Below are positions 43,873 to 53,710 of a stretch of 64,000 bases of DNA, one piece after another; within the stretch, counting starts at the first letter, position 1; the number at the start of each line of letters is the position of its first letter. Source of the DNA: Lentisphaerota bacterium (GTDB lineage: Bacteria > Verrucomicrobiota > Lentisphaeria > Victivallales > Victivallaceae); NCBI GenBank assembly GCA_015061575.1, contig SUWF01000007.1, positions 26,701-90,700 on the forward strand, written 5' to 3'. A program made the position numbers and the translations under genes. Under the pieces are notes generated by a model. It did no database searches. It was not told the origin of the DNA and saw only the letters and a list, made by a program, of their open reading frames with translations.

Positions 43873-45144
43873 GTGAGAACAGAACTTTTTATTGCTATGC
43901 GTTACCTTAAACCGCGCCGCAATGCGGTTTCGGTCATAACGCTGATCTCAATTATCGGGGTAATGCTGGGAGTCGCTGTCATGATCGTGGTGCTGGCGGT
44001 CATGACCGGCTTTACGGATATAATGAAAAATAAATTGATCCAGACGCAGGCGCATTTGCATGTATCGGGGATCTACTTTCCCATCATGGATGTGGGCTAT
44101 GTCAAAGATAAACTTGCCCAGGCCGGTGCCCGGCACAGCGCACCGGTGATTGCGCAGCCGGCCATGCTGCAGAACCGCCGGAACTTTACGCCTAAACTGG
44201 TGCTGGGAGTCAATGCCGATGATGTCCGGCAGGTTATGGATATAAAACAGGCGCTGCAGCCCGGCGGACGTTTTGAACTTAATCATGGCGAAGCAGTAGT
44301 AGGCAGCCGTCTGGCCGCCCGGCAGGGCTTGATGATCGGCGATAAAATAATCCTGCACAGCTCCGCCAAGCTTGCAGAAATGATCAAAGTCAAACCCGGC
44401 GGCGGCGTGGAACTGGCCAATACCGGCAAACTTATCCTGCCGACCGAATTGACCATTACCGGGCTGGTCAGCTTCGGTAAATATGATTTTGACCGGGATG
44501 TGATCTTTGTCAATCTGGACGATGCAGCTGAACTGTTCAACATGCCGTGGGGCAGCGCCACGACTGTTTACGGCTGGGTAAAAGATCCGTTTGACCTGAC
44601 TCAGGAAATGGCAGCACTTAAAACCTTGCTGCCGTCCACTACTTACCGCATCGAATCGTGGCAAAGCCGCAATGCCCAGCTGCTGGGGGTTTTGGCGGTG
44701 GAAAAAAACATGATGTTCTTCCTGCTGATTTTCATTGTACTGGTGGCGGCATTCAGCATTGCCAATACTCTGATCACCTCGGTATATCAGAAAACCCGGG
44801 AGATCGGCTTGCTGAAAGCGCTGGGCATATCGCCGCGGCAGGTGATGAATATTTTTCTGCTGCAAGGTATGCTCGTGGGTGTTATCGGCAGCACCGCCGG
44901 AATCATTCTGGGTACGCTGGTGGTGGCACTGCGCATGAATATATTGCACGCAGTATCCAGAGTAACCGGCCAGACGTTGTTTCCGCCGGAAATGTACTTT
45001 TTTAATGAACTGCCAGCGCACATTGTGCCGTCGGATGTAACTATAGTAGCGATTTCAGCGGTGGTGCTTTGTACCGCCGGAGCGATCGTTCCGGCACTGC
45101 GGGCAGCCAAACTTGACCCGGCACGGGCTTTGAGGTATGAGTAA
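43873..45144 (+). CDS. lipoprotein-releasing ABC permease, LolC/LolE type
   Basis: 423 residues from a GTG. One N-terminal membrane helix (VITLISIIGVMLGVAVMIVV), a large periplasmic domain (about 50-275), then three helices (FFLLIFIVLVAAFSIANTLI and two more). KTREIGLLKALGISPRQV is the coupling loop to the ATPase. It extracts outer-membrane lipoproteins. Only one permease gene is present, so it may act as a homodimer, as in several non-enterobacteria. It overlaps lolD by 8 bases and starts a five-gene operon. Confidence 0.88.
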   Translation: MRTELFIAMRYLKPRRNAVSVITLISIIGVMLGVAVMIVVLAVMTGFTDIMKNKLIQTQAHLHVSGIYFPIMDVGYVKDKLAQAGARHSAPVIAQPAMLQNRRNFTPKLVLGVNADDVRQVMDIKQALQPGGRFELNHGEAVVGSRLAARQGLMIGDKIILHSSAKLAEMIKVKPGGGVELANTGKLILPTELTITGLVSFGKYDFDRDVIFVNLDDAAELFNMPWGSATTVYGWVKDPFDLTQEMAALKTLLPSTTYRIESWQSRNAQLLGVLAVEKNMMFFLLIFIVLVAAFSIANTLITSVYQKTREIGLLKALGISPRQVMNIFLLQGMLVGVIGSTAGIILGTLVVALRMNILHAVSRVTGQTLFPPEMYFFNELPAHIVPSDVTIVAISAVVLCTAGAIVPALRAAKLDPARALRYE

Positions 45145-45847
45145 TATGGCTGACAAAAAATATTTGATCGAATTGGAAAATATCAGCAAAAGCTACACCT
45201 TGAGCGGTCAGCGCAAATTGCAGATATTGCACGATGTATGCAGCAAATTTCCCCGTAACGCTTGGAGCATTTTGCTGGGTGCCTCCGGTTCCGGAAAAAC
45301 CACCTTGCTGAATTTGATCGGCGCATTGGAAGCTCCGGATGCCGGCAGCATTCTTTTTGACGGTACAGATTACCGCCAGATCATGCGCAGCGCCGCAGCA
45401 GCCGCCGACTTCCGCAACCGCAAGATCGGATTTATCTTTCAAAATTATCAGCTGCTGCCGGAATTCACCATTCTGGAAAATGTGCTGCTGCCAGCCAGGC
45501 TGGCCGGAACTCCTCTCAGAAACGCCCGCTCCCGGGCGGAAGAACTGTTGAGCCGTCTGGGCTTGCAGGATCGGATGCACCACCGCAATGTGGAGCTTTC
45601 CGGCGGCGAACAGCAGCGAGCCGCCGTAGCCCGGGCGCTGATCAACGATCCGGAATTGATCCTGGCCGATGAGCCGACCGGCAATCTGGATTCCCAAACC
45701 GGCGAAAAACTGCTGGAACTTTTCCGGGAATTGGCCGCCGATCACACCATAATCATGATCACCCATAACGAAGCGTTGACCGGCCGGGCAGATAACGTGC
45801 TGCATCTCAAAGACGGCCGTTTAAATACGATGGATTCAGATATATGA
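45137..45847 (+). CDS. lolD: lipoprotein-releasing ABC ATPase
   Basis: 236 residues. Walker A GASGSGKT (48-55), Q-loop in [12 protein letters not shown], signature LSGGEQQR (154-161), Walker B LILADEP (174-180) and the H-loop in IMITHNE. The MacB/LolD subgroup is clear from the TLSG ... [11 protein letters not shown] pattern. It overlaps the permease gene before it and, by ATGA, the glycerate kinase gene after it. Confidence 0.92.
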   Translation: MSNMADKKYLIELENISKSYTLSGQRKLQILHDVCSKFPRNAWSILLGASGSGKTTLLNLIGALEAPDAGSILFDGTDYRQIMRSAAAAADFRNRKIGFIFQNYQLLPEFTILENVLLPARLAGTPLRNARSRAEELLSRLGLQDRMHHRNVELSGGEQQRAAVARALINDPELILADEPTGNLDSQTGEKLLELFRELAADHTIIMITHNEALTGRADNVLHLKDGRLNTMDSDI

Positions 45848-46974
45848 AAATAGTCCTGGCTTTTGATTCGTTTAAAAACTGCATGAGCAGTCCACAGATC
45901 TGCGAAATTTTGCAGCAAAGTATCCGGCAGACGGCTCCGGAGATCCAGATCACGGCCCTGCCGCTGGGCGATGGCGGCGAAGGTACCGCCCGGGCGGTGA
46001 CTGCGGCCTGTCATGGAGCGATGCACACTTGTAAAGTACACGATCCGCTTTTCCGCATGGTCGAAGCTGAATACGGCCTGCTGCCGGATAACTCCGCAGT
46101 GCTGGAAATGGCCTCGGCCAGCGGTATTGAACTGATCAGCCGCAGCGAACGCAACCCCATGCAGACCACCACCTACGGAACCGGCGAACTGCTGAAGTAT
46201 CTGGCGTGCCGGAAGAATATCCGCAACTTTACCATCGGTATCGGCGGCAGCGCCACCGTGGATTGCGGTATTGGTATGCTGCAAGCATTGGGAGTAAAAT
46301 TTTATACCGCCTCCGGCCAGCTGCTCCCCTGCCCGGCCAGCGGCTATGATATTGCCCGAATCGCCCGGATAGATGCCGGGGAACTGCTGCCGGAGATCCG
46401 GTGTTCCACCATCCGCATTGCTTCGGACGTAACCAATCCGCTCTGCGGTCCAACCGGGGCGGCCCGGGTATTCGGCCCGCAAAAAGGCGCCGATCCGGAA
46501 ATGGTCGAAACTCTGGAAAATAACCTCAGAAACTTTGGCGAACTGGCCGTGAAAAGTCAGTTGGCCGACAATATGACTTCTCCGGGCGATGGCGCCGCCG
46601 GCGGATTGGGCTTTGCCCTGCGGAATTTTTTGCACGCCGTCAGCACTTCCGGAGCGGAATTGGTACTGCAGCTTTTGCAGTTTGATGAGCATGTCAAAGG
46701 TGCTGACTGGGTGATCACCGGCGAAGGGTGTTCGGATTTTCAGACCGCCCACGGCAAGCTCTGCTCGATCGTTGCGCAGCATGCACACCGTTTTGATGTG
46801 CCAACAATATTGCTTTCCGGGGCGTTAGGCGAACGATCTGCAGAACTGGATGAGGCATTTGAAGTTGTTTTGGCTCTTTCGGGAGCGCCATGCTCGCTGG
46901 AGCAGGCATTGCACGATACGCCGCAGCATCTCCGGCGTATGGGCAAAGCTCTGGCTAATTTACTTGTGAGGTAA
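45844..46974 (+). CDS. glycerate kinase (GarK/GlxK type)
   Basis: 376 residues, family length. Start motif IVLAFDSFKNCMSS, LGDGGEGTARAV, GTGELLKY and GIGGSATVDCGIGMLQALG are characteristic of class-II-like glycerate kinases of the GarK fold, which phosphorylate D-glycerate to 2-phosphoglycerate with ATP. The four-base overlap with lolD couples their translation although the jobs look unrelated. Confidence 0.92.
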   Translation: MKIVLAFDSFKNCMSSPQICEILQQSIRQTAPEIQITALPLGDGGEGTARAVTAACHGAMHTCKVHDPLFRMVEAEYGLLPDNSAVLEMASASGIELISRSERNPMQTTTYGTGELLKYLACRKNIRNFTIGIGGSATVDCGIGMLQALGVKFYTASGQLLPCPASGYDIARIARIDAGELLPEIRCSTIRIASDVTNPLCGPTGAARVFGPQKGADPEMVETLENNLRNFGELAVKSQLADNMTSPGDGAAGGLGFALRNFLHAVSTSGAELVLQLLQFDEHVKGADWVITGEGCSDFQTAHGKLCSIVAQHAHRFDVPTILLSGALGERSAELDEAFEVVLALSGAPCSLEQALHDTPQHLRRMGKALANLLVR

Positions 46975-46978
46975 TTTT

Positions 46979-47698
46979 ATGTCGGGAATTTTGTATATAG
47001 TAAGCACGCCGATCGGCAATCTTGAAGATATAACCTTGCGGGCATTGCGGATCCTTAAAGAAGTTGATCTGATCGCCGCCGAAGATACCCGCCACAGCCG
47101 CGGATTGTTGAGTCATTTTGATATCCACACGCCGCTGACCAGTTATCATGCGTTCAACGAGCGGGGCAAATGCCAAAGCCTGCTTGACCGGATAATCGCC
47201 GGCGAAAATGTGGCGCTGATCACTGATGCCGGAACTCCGGCTATTGCAGACCCGGGATTTTTCATCGTCCGGGAAGCGGTCAATCAGGATATAAAAGTTG
47301 AAGTGATCCCCGGCGTATCGGCGTTGACTTTTGCTGCCGCCGCCACCGGATTACCGGTGGATAAATTTGCTTTTTACGCCTTTCCGCCAGTCAAATCCGG
47401 TCGCCGGGGCAAGTTCTTTGAAGCATTGGCTGCCGAAGATAAGACGGTGTTCTTTTATGAATCGCCTTTCCGCATCACCAGTGCGCTGGAATACCTTGAA
47501 CAGTATTGCGGTGCCAACCGGATGGCAGCGATCGTCCGGGAAGCCACCAAACTGCACGAAGAAGTGTTGCGCGGCAGTGTAGCTGAGCTGCTGACTGTAT
47601 CCCGCCAGCGGGGCAGCTGGAAAGGCGAATTTGTTATTGCCGTAGCTCCCGATAAATATCTGCCCAATACGGATAGTGATTGTGAAGATTGTGATTGA
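46979..47698 (+). CDS. rsmI: 16S rRNA (cytidine1402-2'-O)-methyltransferase
   Basis: 239 residues. LYIVSTPIGNLEDIT at the N-terminus, AEDTRHSRGLL, and VALITDAGTPAIADPG are the family signature of the tetrapyrrole-methylase fold RsmI. It methylates C1402 of 16S rRNA in the decoding centre. Placed 4 bases behind the glycerate kinase gene. Confidence 0.95.
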   Translation: MSGILYIVSTPIGNLEDITLRALRILKEVDLIAAEDTRHSRGLLSHFDIHTPLTSYHAFNERGKCQSLLDRIIAGENVALITDAGTPAIADPGFFIVREAVNQDIKVEVIPGVSALTFAAAATGLPVDKFAFYAFPPVKSGRRGKFFEALAAEDKTVFFYESPFRITSALEYLEQYCGANRMAAIVREATKLHEEVLRGSVAELLTVSRQRGSWKGEFVIAVAPDKYLPNTDSDCEDCD

Positions 47699-49808
47699 TT
47701 TTTTGCGCCGCCATAATTTGTTGTGGAGCATGCTTTTAGTATACCTGGCCGCCTTCGCATTCCGCAACGCTGTTGCCGAACGTGACTTGCGCAATCTTGA
47801 GCAGACCGCCAACTGCCGTTTTGCGCCGTTTCTGGTCGAAAGTGCCGTCATGTACAGCTACATAAACAAGCTATCCGATGGTCAGGATATTGCCGGAGTC
47901 GATCCAACACTGCCAGGGATGAAACACTATAAAGTATCAGAACAAATGTCGCTCTCGCTGGAGTATATGCTGGGCAATTTGTTAAAGCTGCGCCGGGCTG
48001 TTTACGGTACGCCGCCACCGGGAGAATATGAAAATTCATACACCGAAAGCCGCTTCATCCGATACTGTTTTACTCTGTATATAGCACTGGCTCCGGCCTT
48101 GCTCTACTTGATGCTCCGCTGGCTGAAACTCCCCTGGTTCTGGGCAGCTGCCGGGGCCGCATTGGAAATATTTTCGGCGGCGGCACTGGGCCGTTACACC
48201 GGGCAGGATCTCATCAAAGGCGCTTTTGCCTGGCCGCTGTTGACCGCTTATTTATGCTGTTACGCCGGAGCGTTATCCGGCAAATTCTTCCAACGCAAAC
48301 TACTTGTACTGCTGACCATTGCCGTATCATTTGCAGCGATGGCCTGCTGGGATGCCAGCCAAATCGTTATGGGGCTGCTGGCTGCCAGCGGGATCATCAC
48401 GGCGATCATCTGGAATCAGCATGACCGGCGGCTGCAAATGTTTTATCTGGCAACTTTTATCGGCATGATGCTGGCCACGCTCACGGTGCCTTATCTGCGT
48501 TCACACAACAGCAGTTTTTCGCCGGCAGTAATGTGGATAGTTCCCGCCGCCTGGGCCGTACAGCTGCTGCCGCCGGGCCGATACCGCCGCTGCTGGCAAA
48601 TCCTGCTCTTTGCGCTGTTGGCAATCTGCTGGCTGCTGATAAGCAAACTATCAGCGTTTGGCGGCAACTACAGTCATTTTTCGGAATTGCTGAGTGCCAA
48701 GCTGAAATTTTTCAACCAGCTGCCCGCCGATCCCACACTGCTGACCTTTGATCAGCGTTATTTGTGGACGCCGGAATTACATTCCGCCAGCTGGCAAATG
48801 ACCCGCATGATCTATCCGGCCGGACTCCGGCTGCTGGCTGCGCTCTGGGGAATATCGGCCATATATCTGGCTGTAAAGTTCGTAAAAAAACACTCCGTTT
48901 CCCGGCGGCAAAAGCGGCTTTTAATTTTCGTCGGCCAATTTGCGCTGTTGACGGCAGCGGCGTTTATAATGTATATATTTATGGCCCGTTTCCGGGATAT
49001 AACCATCCTGTTTGCCAGTATAGCCTTGCCGCTGACGCTGGCCTGGCTGCAGCGCTGCAGCCGCAGTAAGGTATACTTGATCCTCCTCTTGACCGCCGCA
49101 GCGTTAGCCATCCTTGCCGAGTGGCACAACAGCCGCCGGCTCACCCGGAAATACCCGGAAGGGCTGCCGCAAACTGCAGCCATGATAAAATTCATGCGCC
49201 AGCACGACCTGAGCAATAAAGTTATTCTCAGCGACATGCAGACTTCATCGTACCTGAAAGGCTATACCAACAGTTCCATACTCGTGCAGCCCAAATATGA
49301 GCTGCCGGAAGTCCGTCAACTTACGCAGGATTTTATTCTGAAGCTTTTCAATGAACCTTTGAGTAATTTTGCCGATTTCTGCGCCGCGCATCAGGTGGAT
49401 TATTTTTTGCTGCATGTACCGACGGTCACTACGCCAGCTAATGTGCCGTACAGCTATCGCTATATGGCGTGTGCCAACAAACTAAACAAGCAGTGCGCTG
49501 CCGTCAGATTGGGTTTGACCACCAATCCCGGACACAATTTTTGCGAAATAGCCCTGCCCGGCAATGCGGCAACTATCAATGGTTACCGGCTGTACAAATT
49601 TATTCCGGAAGCTGAATATCAGCGGGCAGTAAAATTGTGCGAAAAAGCTCTGGAAGCCTACTATTTGAATCGCCACCGGCGCGCCGCAAGGCTGGTAAAA
49701 AAGGCCTACAAGCTTGCGCCCGGCGTGCCCGATATCTATCACGCCTACGTCACTATCACCAGAACGATCCCGCCGCAGCCGTCCCTGCCCTGCTCTGTCA
49801 AAAAATAA
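47676..49808 (+). CDS. large membrane protein, GT-C glycosyltransferase-like, with C-terminal helical-repeat tail
   Basis: 710 residues. GTG 47676 overlaps rsmI by 23 bases; GTGs at 47682 and 47691 are also possible. About eleven membrane segments lie between residues 10 and 465. The first loop carries DGQDIAGVDP and later LGRYTGQDLIKGAF, acidic sites of the type seen in STT3/ArnT-like GT-C enzymes; this is suggestive only. The soluble C-terminal part (about 480-710) includes YLKGYTNSSILVQPKYE and a TPR-like pair near the end (EKALEAYYLNRHRRAARLVK). Probably transfers a lipid-linked sugar; the acceptor is unknown. Confidence 0.55.
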   Translation: MIVKIVIDFLRRHNLLWSMLLVYLAAFAFRNAVAERDLRNLEQTANCRFAPFLVESAVMYSYINKLSDGQDIAGVDPTLPGMKHYKVSEQMSLSLEYMLGNLLKLRRAVYGTPPPGEYENSYTESRFIRYCFTLYIALAPALLYLMLRWLKLPWFWAAAGAALEIFSAAALGRYTGQDLIKGAFAWPLLTAYLCCYAGALSGKFFQRKLLVLLTIAVSFAAMACWDASQIVMGLLAASGIITAIIWNQHDRRLQMFYLATFIGMMLATLTVPYLRSHNSSFSPAVMWIVPAAWAVQLLPPGRYRRCWQILLFALLAICWLLISKLSAFGGNYSHFSELLSAKLKFFNQLPADPTLLTFDQRYLWTPELHSASWQMTRMIYPAGLRLLAALWGISAIYLAVKFVKKHSVSRRQKRLLIFVGQFALLTAAAFIMYIFMARFRDITILFASIALPLTLAWLQRCSRSKVYLILLLTAAALAILAEWHNSRRLTRKYPEGLPQTAAMIKFMRQHDLSNKVILSDMQTSSYLKGYTNSSILVQPKYELPEVRQLTQDFILKLFNEPLSNFADFCAAHQVDYFLLHVPTVTTPANVPYSYRYMACANKLNKQCAAVRLGLTTNPGHNFCEIALPGNAATINGYRLYKFIPEAEYQRAVKLCEKALEAYYLNRHRRAARLVKKAYKLAPGVPDIYHAYVTITRTIPPQPSLPCSVKK

Positions 49809-49871
49809 ACACACCCTGTGCGGAATAAGCAATCTGCCAGGCAGCAAGTCAACTGTAACTGAGTTTACGGC

Positions 49872-51662
49872 TCAACGGCGGCCGGAGGATTTTTCTTCAA
49901 CCGGTACGGTGGGCGGCACATTCATATATTTAAGTGTGCGCTCGGCGATCGCTTTCCACGTTGGCGCAGCCACGCTGCCGCCGTAGATCGAGCCTTTGGG
50001 CGCATCAAAAGTCAACACCAATACAAACGCCGGCTTTTCTGCCGGTACAAATCCGGCAAAACTGGCAAAATAATCTCCGTGATAGCCGCCGTTTTTCCAT
50101 TTGCGGGAAGTCCCGGTCTTGCCGGCCACCCGGTAGCCCGGGATCGCTGCTTTGACTGCGGTACCGCCTTTTTCGGTTACCGTGACCATCATATTGACGA
50201 TTTTTTCGCCGGTATCCGGACGCATATAAATATTGCGCATGGGCTTGTTCCGGTTATATTCGACCTTGCCGCTCTGCGGGTCTTCCACCCGGTCAAGGAT
50301 CCGCAGCTGCGGCAGTTTGCCCCGGTTGGCCAGCGCACAATAAGCCCGCAGCATCTGTACCGATGTTACCGACACACCGTAACCAATGCCGAAGCGGGAA
50401 ATCGACAAACCATCCCACTTGGACGGCGGCCGCAAATTGCCTCGGCTCTCCGGTTTAAGCGCAATACCGGTTCTGGAACCAATGCCGAATTTGCGCAAAG
50501 TGCGGTACAAACGCTGCTCGCCCATTGCAATAGCGATTTTAGCGGTGCCGATATTGCTGGATTTACGGATGACTCCGGTCACATCCTGCATACCGTAAGC
50601 GTGGCTGTCGGTAAGACTTTTGCCCCGGAAAAACCAGATCTTATTTTCGCAATCGACCTTGCTGTCGGGCGTCACCAGACCGTAATCCATTGCACCGGCC
50701 ACCGTCAGCGGCTTCATGATGGAACCGGGCTCGTAAGCATCGGAAGCCACCCGGGTGCGAAATCCGGAGGTATCTCTGACTTTACGGTCATTGGGATCAA
50801 ACGAAGGCCGCTGAGCGATTGCCAGAATGTTGCCGGATGGATCAGCCATGACCGCATAAACCACTTCCGGCTTCCACTTGATATATGCCTTATCGAGCTC
50901 TTCTTCCAGAATGGATTGGATCGGTTCCTGTATTGTCAGATAGATATTGCGGCCATCCAAACCATCAATGGATTCTTCCACGGTATTGATCAATTTACGG
51001 CCATCCAGACTGCGTTCAAAAGTCCGCAGCCCGTCACCGGAACTCAACTCTTTATTAAAAAAGCGTTCCACGCCCTCGCTGCCGCTGAGTTCATCATTAT
51101 CCATAAAAGTGGTACCCAACACATTTGCCCCCAGACGTCCTTTGGGGTAATAGCGGATAAAGGTATCATCAAAATGCACATGCCGCCCCAGCTTGTGACT
51201 GCGCAGAACTTCCTGTAAATGGCGGGCTTCCGGCAGCGGCACATTGCGGGCGATCATGGCATATTGCCGGGGAAGTGTCTTTGGGTTGCCGTTTTTGTCA
51301 GTTACGATGCGGGTTTTATTGCTGACTTTGGCTAAGACAGTCTGATAATCCAGTTTCAGCAGCCGGGAAATGATCAGCGCAATATTTTTGTCGTATTTAC
51401 TTTTGATATTGCACGGTGTTATGCTTACATCCTGACAGGGCATATTGCCGACCAGCAGATTGCCCTGCGCATCAAAAATTTCGCCCCGGGCACCTTTAAG
51501 TTTTTCGCTGGCCACATATTTTTTCCGGGCTTCGGTGTAGTAATAATCATGACGATGCACCTGTACCCAATAAAGTTTCCCCAAGAGATAAACAAAAAAC
51601 AATATCAGCAACCCCGCCTGAAAACGGATACGACTGCGGATTGTATCATTGCGGCTTCGCAT
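49872..51662 (-). CDS. ftsI: division-specific peptidoglycan transpeptidase (PBP3)
   Basis: 596 residues. One N-terminal membrane helix (AGLLILFFVYLLGKLYW), a pedestal domain (about 55-240) and a transpeptidase domain with SIMK (Ser314 nucleophile, Lys317), SSN (368-370) and KTGTS (515-519). It cross-links septal peptidoglycan. There is no C-terminal PASTA domain. Last gene of the mraZ-rsmH-ftsL-ftsI operon; murE and mraY, which usually follow, are absent here. Confidence 0.93.
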   Translation of the reverse strand: MRSRNDTIRSRIRFQAGLLILFFVYLLGKLYWVQVHRHDYYYTEARKKYVASEKLKGARGEIFDAQGNLLVGNMPCQDVSITPCNIKSKYDKNIALIISRLLKLDYQTVLAKVSNKTRIVTDKNGNPKTLPRQYAMIARNVPLPEARHLQEVLRSHKLGRHVHFDDTFIRYYPKGRLGANVLGTTFMDNDELSGSEGVERFFNKELSSGDGLRTFERSLDGRKLINTVEESIDGLDGRNIYLTIQEPIQSILEEELDKAYIKWKPEVVYAVMADPSGNILAIAQRPSFDPNDRKVRDTSGFRTRVASDAYEPGSIMKPLTVAGAMDYGLVTPDSKVDCENKIWFFRGKSLTDSHAYGMQDVTGVIRKSSNIGTAKIAIAMGEQRLYRTLRKFGIGSRTGIALKPESRGNLRPPSKWDGLSISRFGIGYGVSVTSVQMLRAYCALANRGKLPQLRILDRVEDPQSGKVEYNRNKPMRNIYMRPDTGEKIVNMMVTVTEKGGTAVKAAIPGYRVAGKTGTSRKWKNGGYHGDYFASFAGFVPAEKPAFVLVLTFDAPKGSIYGGSVAAPTWKAIAERTLKYMNVPPTVPVEEKSSGRR

Positions 51663-51685
51663 CGACCGGGCGCCCCCTTAAAAAA

Positions 51686-52123
51686 TCAGTAAGTTGCTTG
51701 TGAAAGCTGATTTACCGCACCTTTACCGTACAGTTCATTGCGCTGTATTTGACCATCACGATTGTTGCGGACTGTAAAATAGCGCACCTGCTGATAGTTG
51801 GAAGCCCGGAACGGCATCTTGTAAAGAGCGATTTTTTTGCTGATATTATCCCAGCTGGAAAGCCGCTGTTTTTCCACCTTGAGCGCCTTGATGTCGCAAT
51901 CAAGGTTGTGGATCTCGCGCTGCATACGCTGACTGGAGCGGTAAAGCTCATTGATTTTGCGGTTGAGATCAATGCGGTAGTTGGCCACACCGCAGATCAC
52001 AGTCACCGTTACGAGCATATAAAGCAATATATAAAACTTCAAAGCCCAGGACTTCTGATTATTTTTCTGTCGCCGGCTCTGCCGATTCAAAGGTACATTA
52101 TGCGCTTGCAGCTTCATTTCCAT
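51686..52123 (-). CDS. ftsL: FtsL-like division protein
   Basis: 145 residues: basic cytoplasmic N-terminus (1-28), one membrane helix (about 30-48, FYILLYMLVTVTVICGVA) and a periplasmic coiled coil (about 50-90, INELYRSSQRMQREIHNLDC). Sequence identity to FtsL is weak, as always in this family; topology and place between rsmH and ftsI make the call. It should form the FtsQLB-type complex that activates septal synthesis. Confidence 0.75.
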   Translation of the reverse strand: MEMKLQAHNVPLNRQSRRQKNNQKSWALKFYILLYMLVTVTVICGVANYRIDLNRKINELYRSSQRMQREIHNLDCDIKALKVEKQRLSSWDNISKKIALYKMPFRASNYQQVRYFTVRNNRDGQIQRNELYGKGAVNQLSQATY

Positions 52124-52174
52124 GCCTCACTCTATATAATAACTGCCATTGTTTTTAACTTCACTACTGATTTT

Positions 52175-53125
52175 TCACCCGATTTGACGTATGCGGTCGG
52201 CGATCCGCAATTTAGCCGGAGCTGAGCGCCGGTTGACGGACAATTCAGCTTCAGACGCACTTATGACTCCCCGCACCGGCAGCGTAAAACGGGCGTTTTT
52301 GCCGCCGCATACGCACACCGGCAGCTCCGGCGGGCAAATACACGCCTGAGCCGCATCGCGCAGAAAATTTTTAACGATCCGGTCTTCCAGCGAATGAAAC
52401 GATATGACCGCCAGCCGCCCCTGATGACGCAATATATTCTGCGCCGCCAGCAAACCATCTTCCAGCTGCTGCAGCTCGCCGTTGACTTCAATGCGCAAGG
52501 CCTGAAAGACCAGCGTTGGACTGGGCAGCTGTCCCGGATGTTTTTTACGCAATATTTTATCGCAAATCGCCGTCAGATCCATGGTCGTTGCCAGCGGCCT
52601 GACCGTTCTGGATTGCACTATTGCCCGGGCCAGCTGACGGCTTTCACGCAATTCGCCGTAATCCCGGAAAACCCGGATCAACTCTTCTTCGCTGTAAAAA
52701 TTGACCACCCGGCTGGCCGTCAACTTCTGACTGCGATCCATGCGCATATCCAGCGGACCATCGCTGCGGAACGAAAACCCACGGGCCGGATCATCGATCT
52801 GCGGACTGGATACGCCAATATCCAGCAGCACCGCATCGACCTCTTGCCAACCGTGGTTCATCGCCAATTCATCCAGCTGCGCAAATTCTCCATGCACCGC
52901 CGTAAAACGGCTGCCGAACTCATGCAGATTCCTGCCGGCACGTTCCAGGGCAGCCGGATCCCGGTCGATACCCAGAATTTCCAGCTGCGGATTTTTTTCC
53001 AGCAGCATCCGGCTGTGGCCGCCATTACCCAGCGTACCATCGATCAAGCGCCGCAGCGGCGTCACCGAGCTCAAATGCTCCACAACCTCTGCTGCCAATA
53101 CCGGCACATGAATCCACTCGCTCAT
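52175..53125 (-). CDS. rsmH: 16S rRNA (cytosine1402-N4)-methyltransferase
   Basis: 316 residues. HVPVLAAEVVEHL, DGTLGNGGHSRMLLE (SAM loop), LDIGVSSPQIDDPARGFSFR and VISFHSLEDRIVK are all present. It methylates N4 of C1402, the base also methylated by RsmI. The ATG overlaps the mraZ stop by one base (TAATG). Confidence 0.96.
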   Translation of the reverse strand: MSEWIHVPVLAAEVVEHLSSVTPLRRLIDGTLGNGGHSRMLLEKNPQLEILGIDRDPAALERAGRNLHEFGSRFTAVHGEFAQLDELAMNHGWQEVDAVLLDIGVSSPQIDDPARGFSFRSDGPLDMRMDRSQKLTASRVVNFYSEEELIRVFRDYGELRESRQLARAIVQSRTVRPLATTMDLTAICDKILRKKHPGQLPSPTLVFQALRIEVNGELQQLEDGLLAAQNILRHQGRLAVISFHSLEDRIVKNFLRDAAQACICPPELPVCVCGGKNARFTLPVRGVISASEAELSVNRRSAPAKLRIADRIRQIG

Positions 53126-53628
53126 TATGCCTTGCCTCCTTTGCCGGTCAACTTGCTGAGCAAAGCGCCGAAGCCATCGCTGTCATTTTCGTTAAGCTTC
53201 TGCACTTCATCCAAAAACACACTCGCATCGCCCAGTTCAACCGGCTGCCAATTCTGCGGAGCACAGAGTTTGATATGCGTGATCGCACCAGCCATGACCA
53301 GCTGATTCTCCACGCCAATAGCTTCGAGCATCTCTTTTTCCAGCTTGATACGCCCCTGCTTATCGGGTCTGATATCCCGTACCACCCGGCCGATCTGCGC
53401 CAATGCCGCCTGCGCAGCCGGATTCGCCAGCGCACTTGAGCGCGCGCGTACAAGAAATTCCTGAAACATGGAATAAGGGAACAGCAAAAGATCCCGGTCA
53501 CGACCGGGGAACAACACCAAATGCGGGCCGCCATCGCCGCTGCGCCAGGCACTCGGCAATGTCACCCGATACTGAGAATCTAATGCGTGCGTATAATCAC
53601 GACAAAAAAACAACTCATCATCTTCCAT
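53125..53628 (-). CDS. mraZ: MraZ transcriptional regulator of the division cluster
   Basis: 167 residues, two SpoVT/AbrB-like domains (about 10-65 and 85-135). The second copy of the motif reads IRPDKQGRIKLEKEML; the first is HALDSQYRVTLPSAWR. MraZ binds tandem repeats in its own promoter and represses the division cluster. The matching repeats are visible at 53661-53710. Confidence 0.92.
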   Translation of the reverse strand: MEDDELFFCRDYTHALDSQYRVTLPSAWRSGDGGPHLVLFPGRDRDLLLFPYSMFQEFLVRARSSALANPAAQAALAQIGRVVRDIRPDKQGRIKLEKEMLEAIGVENQLVMAGAITHIKLCAPQNWQPVELGDASVFLDEVQKLNENDSDGFGALLSKLTGKGGKA

Positions 53629-53660
53629 AATGGTGTTTATACGCTCCTTTTCGCATCCTG

Positions 53661-53710
53661 TTTAACCCTATTTGCTCCTACACATACCTATTTTACCCTA
53701 TTTTTCCCTA
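53661..53710 (-). promoter_or_regulatory. MraZ operator: five 10-bp repeats
   Basis: On the minus strand TAGGG, TAGGG, TAGGT, TAGGA and TAGGG occur at exact 10-base steps (plus strand: five blocks each ending CCTA, at 53670, 53680, 53690, 53700, 53710). A weaker sixth, CAGGA, follows. Two boxes lie between -35 and -10, one at the start site and two in the leader. This matches the known MraZ mode of binding to repeats with 10-bp period (TGGGN in E. coli). Confidence 0.85.
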
